Shown: piece after piece, positions 32,591 to 40,355 of the stretch
Layout of the letters: the number at the start of each line of letters is the position of its first letter
Numbering within the stretch: position 1 is the stretch's first letter
DNA from: an uncultured Prevotella sp.
GTDB taxonomy: Bacteria > Bacteroidota > Bacteroidia > Bacteroidales > Bacteroidaceae
Direction of reading: 5' to 3'
NCBI GenBank assembly: GCA_900553285.1
Contig: USCX01000003.1
Coordinates: 1 to 45,780, forward strand
Length of the DNA stretch: 45,780 nt
The notes under the pieces: model-generated
What the model was told of the DNA's origin: nothing
Database searches by the model: none
Seen by the model: only the letters and a program-made list of their open reading frames with translations
Made by a program: the position numbers and the translations under genes

Positions 32591-34813
32591 CTACGGACGG
32601 TCTGTTTCAGCCTTACCGAATTCAGTAGGATGGTCCGTCATAAAAAAATCCAACGTTCCGCCCGCTTTTATTGTCTCATAGTCCAAATATGACTTCGTGT
32701 AAGGCTGTCCGTTCAAGCGCATCCGTTCAATATAAATATCCGTCGGCCGGCGACGTCTGACTTCTATGGCGAACGAGCGTCCTTCACCCACGTTCAACTT
32801 GGCCGAACCGACCAAAGGCGAGCCTATGACGAAACGTCCTTGCGCCGGGTCGACCGGATAAAAACCAAGCGCTGACAACACATACCACGCAGACATCTGC
32901 CCGGCGTCTTCATTTCCGCATAAGCCGTCAGGCCGGTCCGTATAGAGAGAATCAAGCACGGAGTGTATACGCGCAGCGGCTTTCCACGGTTTGCCCACAT
33001 AATTGTATAAATAAAGTACGTGGTGGCTGGGCTCGTTGCCGTGTGCATACTGTCCGACCATGCCCGAGATGTCAGGATTGGCGTTCGGGCCTAAATAGGA
33101 AGGAACCACGAACAAGCTGTCAAGCCGACGTTCAAAACGCTCCGGACCTCCCATTAAATCGATCAGTCCATATACGTCGTGAGGAACCAGCCAAAGATAT
33201 TGCCAAGCCGTACCTTCCGTGAAATCTTCTGTGTGATAGCCCGGTTGGAATTCACCGGTCCGGAAGGTCCCATCGGCCATTCGACCTCTAAAAAAGCCGG
33301 TTTTTGTATCATACAGTTTCGTGTAATTATGGGCCAGGCTATCGAAATGGGCAGCGTCGGACTGACGACCCAGCAGACGGGCCACTCGGGCCACCGACGC
33401 AAAAGCAATGTAGTTCTCCAAGCTGACCGACACGCTTTCATGAAGCCTATCGCATGGGACATAGCCGAGAGTATTCAAGAAAGGAAGCCCGCGAAATTTA
33501 TACGTCACCGATCTTTTCATCGCTTCGTATGCGGCTGGAACGTCGCTCACGAATCCTTTCAGACAGAGGTCGGCCAATACCGGTACGGCAGGGCTCCCCA
33601 CCATACATCCCGTTTCGCAACTCGTCAAGGGCCAGATGGGCAAAAATCCTTGCTCCCGCCCGGCCCTTAACAACGACTCTGCCCAGTCGGCCTGTTTCTC
33701 TGGCAAGACAAGCGTGAAGAACGGATGCAAGCCCCTATACGTATCCCACAAGGAAAAGGTCGTATAATTATCAAAACCATCGCCGCGATGGTTTTTCCCG
33801 TCACTCCCCCTGTATTTTCTATCGCAGTCATCGTAAAGAGTAGGATGTATCATCATATGATAAAGACTGGTATAGAAAATTCTCCGGGCCCGCTCGTTGT
33901 CAAACGTCGCCTCCACGCGGGATAAAGCCGCGTTCCACGTGCTGTCGGCCAACTGGCGGACCTGGGTGAAACTACGCCCTGCCGATTCGGCAAGCAAATT
34001 ATGCATGGCTCCCTCATCGCTCACACTGGACATGGCCACCTTCACGCCTACCACAGAATCGGTAGTCAGTTCAAATTGCGCTTCACCGTAACCTACTGCA
34101 GCCACAGGGTTGCCGTCTTTCGCCTTAATACGCCCGGGGACAACGGACCATGATTTTATCGGACGAGAAAAACGGATGACAAAATAGTGACGGCGGTCGG
34201 CCGCCCAACCTTTCGAAAAACGATGGCCCACTATGGTGGAGTCATCCAGCTGACGCAAGGAACAGTCCACGGGCGTGTTCCAACCGACGCCGTTCTCCAC
34301 GTCGACAACAATGCGCGCATCTGCGCCCGCCGGATAATGAAACTCTTCAAATGCAACGCGATTTGTAGCTGTCATACAAGCCTTTATGCCGAAGCGGTCG
34401 AGAAATACTTCATAATAACCGGGACGACAGATTTCCTTTTCGTGAGAAAAGGTTGAATAAAAGCCCGAACGCTCTTTTGCCGTATCCCCTACGGCTAACT
34501 CAACATTGCCCACGACCGGCATCAACAGGACATCCGCCAGATCGGGACACCCGGTTCCGCTCAGATGCATCGGCGCAAATCCACGAATGTACTTGCCACT
34601 CCAATGATAGCCCGAACACCAGTCCCAACCGCTTTCCACCTGTGTCGGACCGACCGTTACGGCCCCAAAAGGCAAACAGGCGCCTACGAATACATGTCCG
34701 TGCCCTCCGGAACCGATAAAAGGATCTACGAAATCGGTGAGCCGCTGCCCGCCGAATGCCTGCAAGCCCCCCAGGACTGCGCCAAGCATGCATATGGCTA
34801 TCTTTCGTTTCAT
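32591..34813 (-). CDS. GH92 family alpha-mannosidase, exported
   Basis: The 740-aa protein has a signal peptide (MKRKIAICMLGAVLGGLQAFG). The GH92 hallmarks are in order: DFVDPFIGSGGHGHVFVGA, FGAVTVGPTQ, GYHWSGKYIRGFAPMHLSGT, FSLWDTYRGLHPFFTLV and the C-terminal GNEDAGQMSAWYVLSALGFY. GH92 enzymes are calcium-dependent inverting exo-alpha-mannosidases acting on N-glycans or yeast mannan in the periplasm. The linkage preference cannot be read here. The gene begins 15 nt after the GH5 gene and is presumably co-transcribed with it. No SusC/SusD pair is present in the window. Confidence 0.95.
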   Translation of the reverse strand: MKRKIAICMLGAVLGGLQAFGGQRLTDFVDPFIGSGGHGHVFVGACLPFGAVTVGPTQVESGWDWCSGYHWSGKYIRGFAPMHLSGTGCPDLADVLLMPVVGNVELAVGDTAKERSGFYSTFSHEKEICRPGYYEVFLDRFGIKACMTATNRVAFEEFHYPAGADARIVVDVENGVGWNTPVDCSLRQLDDSTIVGHRFSKGWAADRRHYFVIRFSRPIKSWSVVPGRIKAKDGNPVAAVGYGEAQFELTTDSVVGVKVAMSSVSDEGAMHNLLAESAGRSFTQVRQLADSTWNAALSRVEATFDNERARRIFYTSLYHMMIHPTLYDDCDRKYRGSDGKNHRGDGFDNYTTFSLWDTYRGLHPFFTLVLPEKQADWAESLLRAGREQGFLPIWPLTSCETGCMVGSPAVPVLADLCLKGFVSDVPAAYEAMKRSVTYKFRGLPFLNTLGYVPCDRLHESVSVSLENYIAFASVARVARLLGRQSDAAHFDSLAHNYTKLYDTKTGFFRGRMADGTFRTGEFQPGYHTEDFTEGTAWQYLWLVPHDVYGLIDLMGGPERFERRLDSLFVVPSYLGPNANPDISGMVGQYAHGNEPSHHVLYLYNYVGKPWKAAARIHSVLDSLYTDRPDGLCGNEDAGQMSAWYVLSALGFYPVDPAQGRFVIGSPLVGSAKLNVGEGRSFAIEVRRRRPTDIYIERMRLNGQPYTKSYLDYETIKAGGTLDFFMTDHPTEFGKAETDRP

Positions 34814-34828
34814 AACCTGTCTCCTTGC

Positions 34829-36154
34829 TTATTTGAGGGCTGCGACCGTCTTTTTAATCAGGGCCACAGTCGCCTCGTCCGTATCATATACAGAATACCA
34901 TCCTTGGCTTTCATGTGGGGGGTCGCACATATAAGGAGCCCCGGGCACCCACGTGATGCTGTCGGGGCGGGCTTCTCCGGCCCATCCCCAGAAATTGCAG
35001 CCAGCCAGAACGTCCTGACTGCGGAAACTCTCTACGAGACAACTAAATATAAAAGCATAATAACTGTTTCGGATGCTCGTGGTCGACTCGCTTGTGAAGC
35101 GATTGTAGTCGCGTGGGAAGCCAAACTCTTCGATAACGAGCGGCTTGGCGGCCTTTCTTGCCATGTGTGCATGCAGGTCGATGTACTCCTTTGAGCGGAG
35201 ATTGGCATTAGGAAGATCCTCCAAGAGCCTGTCCGCAGCCACCCACTGCCAGTTCCGCGGCCAGATGTGAATGGTATAATAGTCAATGTTCATGTCATTA
35301 TGAATGCGCTCACACAAATCCTTGTCGCTTTCACAGCCATAGTATCCTTCGCTGCCCGTAGACACCAAGTGGTTCGGATCAAGTTCTTTGATGAGTGCTG
35401 CGGTTTTCCGTATCCACCGGGCGAAACCTTCCTTTCCTTCCTTGCTGAACGCACGGGGCTCATTACAAATCTGCCAAGACATAATCGTGGGATCATCGGC
35501 ATAGGGCATACCGGTGATCGTGTTGGTCCGACTCACTATCGACCTTACGAAATCGTAATACAGTTCCTGCGCTTTTTCATCGAGGGAAAAGGCCGACGCG
35601 TACTTCACGTAATTGTTGTACCCTTCGCCTGAGGAATGAGGCGATTGCCCATGACCGGTCTGGTTAAGATAGAAACCATAACCGCCGCTCCAATCCCAGG
35701 AATTCGTCAGGTAGAACACGCCGACCATATTGCGCTTTTTCATTTCCACAAGCAGGTAATCGAGACCACGAAGTAAGGTGTCGTTCAACACACCGGGGCG
35801 TTCTTGCAGGCAGGGACGTACATAATTGGCACTGTCACTTCCCGCATCTGCCCCGACAAGAATACGCAGATTATCGACGCCCATCCGGTGAAGCCGATCG
35901 AGCTCCCGGGCCAGACGGGCTCTGTCGCCGCCTTGTCCCTCAGAAGCAAGAATGGGTGCGTACCAAAGATTCGTACCCACGTAGTAGTATGGTTTGCCGT
36001 CACGGACAAAGTGACCGTCCGCGACGCCGATGAAAGCGCTTGCCACGAACGGGACGAAGAAAAACGCCAGAAGGACGCACCAAAAGACGTTCCTCTGGCG
36101 CGGAGTTTCGTTCAACATGCGAAAATGATGCAGATTGATGACAGCTGTTTTCAT
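34829..36154 (-). CDS. GH5 family endo-beta-mannanase-like glycoside hydrolase
   Basis: The 441-aa protein has a signal/anchor segment (FWCVLLAFFFVPFVASA, cleavage near residue 40); ATG 36118 is a plausible shorter start. The catalytic TIM barrel shows the GH5 acid/base in QICNEPRAF (E232) and the nucleophile in VIEEFGFPRD (E343). FVRDGKPYYYVGTNLWYAP, VDNLRILVGADAG and LTNSWDWSGGYG are typical of the mannanase subfamily (GH5_7-like). It would cut internal beta-mannosidic bonds. It follows metH by 30 nt, so it seems to be read from the same transcript. Confidence 0.87.
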   Translation of the reverse strand: MKTAVINLHHFRMLNETPRQRNVFWCVLLAFFFVPFVASAFIGVADGHFVRDGKPYYYVGTNLWYAPILASEGQGGDRARLARELDRLHRMGVDNLRILVGADAGSDSANYVRPCLQERPGVLNDTLLRGLDYLLVEMKKRNMVGVFYLTNSWDWSGGYGFYLNQTGHGQSPHSSGEGYNNYVKYASAFSLDEKAQELYYDFVRSIVSRTNTITGMPYADDPTIMSWQICNEPRAFSKEGKEGFARWIRKTAALIKELDPNHLVSTGSEGYYGCESDKDLCERIHNDMNIDYYTIHIWPRNWQWVAADRLLEDLPNANLRSKEYIDLHAHMARKAAKPLVIEEFGFPRDYNRFTSESTTSIRNSYYAFIFSCLVESFRSQDVLAGCNFWGWAGEARPDSITWVPGAPYMCDPPHESQGWYSVYDTDEATVALIKKTVAALK

Positions 36155-36184
36155 GACAAATAACGATTGAAGGGGTGTTTCTTT

Positions 36185-38959
36185 TCAAAATAATCTCAGT
36201 CTGTTCTCGCGTGCCTTGTCAAGCGGATCGACGCGGGCCTGCTGCCTGCCTTGTTTCTCGCACAATGCCGCATATTCAGCGCGCACCTCCGCTTCAAACT
36301 GAGGACGGATTTTGGCATTCAGCAACTTAGCCACGACAGGCACTACCTGCGAGGCATCTTTCGTCCATACCACTGGTCCGGAATACGCCGGAGCTATTTT
36401 CAAAGCGGTATGCAAACGGCTCGTTGTGGCGCCTCCCAAAACAACCGGGAGGCGTAAGCCGGCTGCCTGCATGGCAGTCACGGTGTTCACCATTTCGTCG
36501 AGGCTCGGTGTAATCAGCCCGCTCAGCCCCACGATGTCGACGTGTTCTTTCTGAGCCACCTCGACAATTTTTTCTGCCGGACACATCACACCGAGATCCA
36601 CTATCTCATAATTGTTGCAAGCCAGAACGACGGACACGATGTTCTTGCCAATGTCATGAACGTCCCCTTTCACAGTGGCGACCAGCACTTTACCTGCTTT
36701 TTTCCCGGTCACACGCTCTTTTTCGATATAGGGTTGAAGATATGCAACGGCACGCTTCATCGTGCGGGCGGTCTTGACCACTTGAGGCAGAAACATTTTG
36801 CCCTCTCCGAAAAGGTCGCCGACGCGATTCATGGCGTCCATGAGGGGACCTTCGATGAGATCGACAGCATGAGCATAACGAGGCAATGCTTCTTCGAGGT
36901 CGGCGTCGAGATAATCGTCGTTTCCTTTTATCAGAGCGTACGCCAAGCGCTGCTCAACGGGCTGGTTACGCCAACTTGCAGTGTCGGACGCACTCCCTAT
37001 GTCCTGCCCCGTCTTTTCGTCTTTCAGACGTTCTGCCTCGGCAATGAGTCTGTCAGACGCGCCAGGACAACGGTTCAATACGGCATCCTCTATAAGATGA
37101 AGAAGTTCCGCCGGAATGTCATCATAGGCCACGGACATCGCCGGATTGACTATTCCCATATCCATCCCCGCAGCAATGGCATGATAAAGGAAAACGGCGT
37201 GCATGGCTTCCCGCACGTAATTATTACCGCGGAAAGCAAAAGAAAGATTGCTCACGCCCCCACTGACATGTGCACCAGGAAGATTTTTCCGTATCCAGGC
37301 TGTCGCGCGGATGAAATCGGCTGCATAGCCGTCGTGCTCCGCCATGCCCGTACATATCGCCAATACGTTGGGATCGAAGATAATGTCCTCCGGGGGCAAA
37401 CCGGCTTTTTCAGTCAGCAAGCGGTATGCCCGACCGCAAATCTCAATGCGACGTCCATACGTGTCCGCCTGACCCTGCTCGTCGAAAGCCATCACCACGA
37501 CCGCTGCGCCGAAACGGTGTGCCTCGGCGGCATGGGCAAGAAACAGTTCTTCGCCTTCCTTCAACGAAATGGAATTGACAACGCACTTGCCTTGGATGCA
37601 GCGTAACGCCGCCCGAACAACCTCCCACCGGGAGGAATCGACCATGAACGGCACGCGGGCCACCGCCGGCTCGGCCGCCAGCAAATTCAAGAAATGAACC
37701 ATTTCGTGTTCTGCATCAAGCAGGCCGTCATCCATATTGATGTCTATGATTTGAGCGCCACTCTCTACTTGATGCCGGGCGATGCTGACCGCTTCGTCAT
37801 ACTTCTTTTCCTGAATAAGACGCAGGAACTTGCGCGAGCCGGCCACGTTGCAGCGTTCACCGATGTTAACGAAATTACGTTCTGGCGTTACGTCCAAACG
37901 TTCAAGACCGGCCAAAGAAAGCACATGCGGACGCTCCGGCGGAACGCGGGGGGAAACATAAGAACCGTCGGGTCTTCGGATGAGGTCTGCATAACGGGCT
38001 ATATATTCATCTGTGGTTCCACAGCATCCTCCCACGATGTTGACAAGCCCATCCGTTATGAGCGTCCGCATTTCGTCCGCCATTTCGTCCGGGGTCTGGT
38101 CGTACGTGCCCATGGCGTTCGGGAGGCCGGCGTTGGGATAGGCGGATATGAAAAACGGCGCTTCGGCCGCCAGCTGAGCCAGGAAGGGCTTCATCTCGGC
38201 GGCGCCGAACGAGCAGTTCAAGCCTATGGAAAACAAAGGAACGTGGCTGACCGAAGCCAGGAAAGCGCCCAAAGTCTGCCCGGACAAGGTGTGGCCTCCC
38301 TTGTCAGCCAAAGTGGCTGAAAGCATCAAGGGGACGGTCCGCCCCACACGCTTCATGCTTTGTTGCGCCGCGTCGAGAGCAGCCTTGGCATTGAGCGTGT
38401 CGAAAACAGTCTCCACCAAGATGGCATCCACGCCTCCCTCCAACAAAGCCGTGGCTTGCTCCTCATAGGCCTCGAACAAGTCATCGTAGGTCAAGACACG
38501 CAAGGCCGGGTCGGCGGCGTCGGGACTCATCGAACAGGTCTTGTTCGTAGGCCCCATTGAACCGGCCACGAAACGCGGCTTGTCGGCTGACGAAAACTCA
38601 TCCGCCAGTCTTCGCGCCAAGCGAGCGGCCTCGCGGTTCAATTCCGGACAGATATCATCCAAACCATAGTCTGCCATTGAAATCCGCTGGGCGCTGAACG
38701 TATTGGTCTCAATAATATCAGCGCCAGCTTCCAGATACTTGCGATGAATGTCGGCGATGATGTCCGGACGCGTCAGCGTCAGCAAATCATTGTTGCCCCT
38801 TTGTGGAACAGACACGTGGGCAAATCGCGTTCCGCGATAGTCTGCCTCCTGCGGGGCGTAACGCTGAATCATCGTTCCCATCGCGCCGTCAAGCACCATG
38901 ATGCGCTGGCGGATGATTTCATACATACTTCGCATGGATCTAATGTCTTTTTCTGTCAA
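36185..38959 (-). CDS. metH: Cobalamin-dependent methionine synthase MetH, lacking the reactivation domain
   Basis: The 924-aa protein transfers methyl from methyl-tetrahydrofolate to homocysteine via B12. Order of domains: homocysteine/zinc domain (residues 12-325, zinc cysteines in GLNCSFG and GGCCGTT), pterin domain (360-620, NIGERCNVAGSRKF), cobalamin cap and binding domains (670-890, with the axial histidine in GDVHDIGKN near 767, then GLSGLITPSLDEMV and LGGATTSRLH). It ends DKARENRLRLF, where E. coli MetH (1227 aa) goes on to the SAM-binding reactivation domain. That domain is missing and no stand-alone copy lies in the window. Its start overlaps the smpB stop (ATGA). Confidence 0.94.
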   Translation of the reverse strand: MTEKDIRSMRSMYEIIRQRIMVLDGAMGTMIQRYAPQEADYRGTRFAHVSVPQRGNNDLLTLTRPDIIADIHRKYLEAGADIIETNTFSAQRISMADYGLDDICPELNREAARLARRLADEFSSADKPRFVAGSMGPTNKTCSMSPDAADPALRVLTYDDLFEAYEEQATALLEGGVDAILVETVFDTLNAKAALDAAQQSMKRVGRTVPLMLSATLADKGGHTLSGQTLGAFLASVSHVPLFSIGLNCSFGAAEMKPFLAQLAAEAPFFISAYPNAGLPNAMGTYDQTPDEMADEMRTLITDGLVNIVGGCCGTTDEYIARYADLIRRPDGSYVSPRVPPERPHVLSLAGLERLDVTPERNFVNIGERCNVAGSRKFLRLIQEKKYDEAVSIARHQVESGAQIIDINMDDGLLDAEHEMVHFLNLLAAEPAVARVPFMVDSSRWEVVRAALRCIQGKCVVNSISLKEGEELFLAHAAEAHRFGAAVVVMAFDEQGQADTYGRRIEICGRAYRLLTEKAGLPPEDIIFDPNVLAICTGMAEHDGYAADFIRATAWIRKNLPGAHVSGGVSNLSFAFRGNNYVREAMHAVFLYHAIAAGMDMGIVNPAMSVAYDDIPAELLHLIEDAVLNRCPGASDRLIAEAERLKDEKTGQDIGSASDTASWRNQPVEQRLAYALIKGNDDYLDADLEEALPRYAHAVDLIEGPLMDAMNRVGDLFGEGKMFLPQVVKTARTMKRAVAYLQPYIEKERVTGKKAGKVLVATVKGDVHDIGKNIVSVVLACNNYEIVDLGVMCPAEKIVEVAQKEHVDIVGLSGLITPSLDEMVNTVTAMQAAGLRLPVVLGGATTSRLHTALKIAPAYSGPVVWTKDASQVVPVVAKLLNAKIRPQFEAEVRAEYAALCEKQGRQQARVDPLDKARENRLRLF

Positions 38960-39423
38960 TAATGTTTCATTGCCCGTTCGATTTCCCGGCGGTCGTCTTT
39001 TTCCTTGATCGACTGCCGTTTATCGTACTCCTTCTTTCCCCGACACAGGCCTATCTCCATTTTTACGCGACCGTCTGCGTTAAAAAAGAGTTTCAGAGGA
39101 ACGATTGTGAAGCCCGGCGCCTGCGTATCGTTCTCCAACTGTCGGATTTCTTTCTTGTTCAGAAGCAACTTGCGGTCACGCCGCGTGGCGTGATTGTTAT
39201 ACGATCCGAAATCGTATTCGGCCACGTACATGTTTTTTACCCAGATTTCGCCTTGATGAATATAGCAGAACGTATCGACAAGGCTGGCTTTGCCTGCACG
39301 AATGCTCTTCACCTCGGTCCCGGTCAGAACGACTCCCGCCGTCAACCGGTCGACGACCAGATAATCATACTCCGCCCGGCGATTTTTAATCTGCACCCGT
39401 CCTGTTTTTATGCTCTTCGCCAT
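38956..39423 (-). CDS. smpB: SsrA-binding protein SmpB
   Basis: This protein (155 aa from ATG 39423, MAKSIKTGRVQIKNRRAEYD) binds tmRNA for ribosome rescue. Family features are GTEVKSIRAGKASLVDTF, the tmRNA-contacting YDFGSYNNHATRRDRKLLLN, PLKLFFNADGRVKMEIGLCRGKK and the C-terminal tail KKEYDKRQSIKEKDDRREI that mimics an mRNA helix in the decoding centre. The frame opens at 39453, but the ten extra residues are not usual in the family. The tmRNA gene itself is not seen in the window. Confidence 0.94.
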   Translation of the reverse strand: MAKSIKTGRVQIKNRRAEYDYLVVDRLTAGVVLTGTEVKSIRAGKASLVDTFCYIHQGEIWVKNMYVAEYDFGSYNNHATRRDRKLLLNKKEIRQLENDTQAPGFTIVPLKLFFNADGRVKMEIGLCRGKKEYDKRQSIKEKDDRREIERAMKHY

Positions 39424-39470
39424 TTTTCCTTTGTTTTGTACAACTGACTGCACCTGCTTTCCATTCGGGC

Positions 39471-39995
39471 CTAAGCCTCGACCACGGCGAACTCCTCAAC
39501 GTGATCATCCACATAGCGGGCCACAGCTTCGGTAAATTCTTCCTCGTGCTCGACGAAATAATCGTCCAGCTCGTCAAAAGCCGGGAAGCGCTCAAACAGC
39601 GCCATGAATTCCTCATCGGAACACTCACGGGTCAATTCTGCCCCGTAGCGTGCACAAAGCCGCTTGGCCCGATTGATGAAAGTGGCCAGTTCGGACACGC
39701 CCCACTGCCGCATGGCCCGGGCAAAGGGATTGCGAAAAAAGAAATCACCATACCCGTTATGAATAAGCTGGACGCAACCACCGTCCATCAGTTCATTACG
39801 CAGGATGACATAGCCCCAAAGCGTAATTTGCGAAGCATTCAGACAAGCTAACGCCTCAGCGTTCAGCTCTCCTCCGACCGCGTCGGCCATCCTGTCCACG
39901 AAAAGCTGGATAAATGTATCCATGCCCTCGGCCGCCGCTGCGCGCAGTGCTTCGTCCTTAATGGTTATTTTCGTTTGTGCTGTCATTTCAATCAT
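39471..39995 (-). CDS. DMP19/DUF4375-family acidic protein
   Basis: The 174-aa protein is cytosolic with no signal peptide. The core LIHNGYGDFFFRNPFARAMRQWG, with NASQITLWGYVILRNELMDGG before it, fits the DMP19 (DUF4375) family as I remember it. The C-terminal 50 residues are very acidic (SDEEFMALFERFPAFDELDD, then EHEEEFTEAVARYVDDHVEE). DMP19 of Neisseria is a DNA mimic that binds a repressor; whether this homologue mimics DNA is unproven. MTAQTK at 39986 is an alternative start. It heads the smpB-metH run. Confidence 0.65.
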   Translation of the reverse strand: MIEMTAQTKITIKDEALRAAAAEGMDTFIQLFVDRMADAVGGELNAEALACLNASQITLWGYVILRNELMDGGCVQLIHNGYGDFFFRNPFARAMRQWGVSELATFINRAKRLCARYGAELTRECSDEEFMALFERFPAFDELDDYFVEHEEEFTEAVARYVDDHVEEFAVVEA

Positions 39996-40016
39996 CTACT
40001 CTTCAAATAATACAGG

Positions 40017-40024
40017 CAAAAATA
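40017..40024 (-). promoter_or_regulatory. Candidate -7 box for the DMP19-smpB-metH run
   Basis: TATTTTTG on the minus strand lies 21 nt upstream of the ATG at 39995. The -33 element is not clear. Confidence 0.4.
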
Positions 40025-40285
40025 CGGAAAAACTCGGAAAATCCCTCGCCTTCCGGAACAAAATGCGTTCCTTGACAGCCCTTTGAGGCAGCCTGACGTT
40101 TTTTTCCAGTCAGTGCGACGGAAAGAACTGGGACAGCGATGAGAAATTCTACCACTGCGCCCGTTGTATTCCCCACCCGGCTTCCATCCCGGCAGGCCTT
40201 GGAAAATCGGCAGACGAATGAAGAACGCCTCAGCGCAAGGGCCATAAAGTGTCCCCAATAATTCCGAAAAAAGACGAACATCGTC
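40025..40285. other. Divergent intergenic region without recognised genes
   Basis: A long minus-strand frame crosses this stretch, but its product is low-complexity, cysteine/arginine-rich and runs through both promoters, so I do not call it. Nothing else is seen here. Confidence 0.5.
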
Positions 40286-40314
40286 TTGAAAACAAAAGAA
40301 ATTGCGTAAGTTTG
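40286..40314 (+). promoter_or_regulatory. Promoter of the pbp1A-kdsB-MORN-glgB unit
   Basis: TTG (40286-40288), an 18-nt spacer and TAAGTTTG (40307-40314) match the Bacteroidota consensus, 41 nt upstream of the ATG at 40356. Confidence 0.65.
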
Positions 40315-40355
40315 CAGACGCGTTCCGCTGCGTCCGCCCTTCACCCCTATAAAAC

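Noticed and set aside
36542..37606. 354-codon plus-strand open frame opposite metH
   Set aside because: MetH domains are continuous on the minus strand, and the antisense product matches nothing recognisable.
38930..39000. Search for a cobalamin riboswitch ahead of metH
   Set aside because: metH overlaps smpB by 4 nt, leaving no leader; no B12-box-like sequence was noticed ahead of the unit either.
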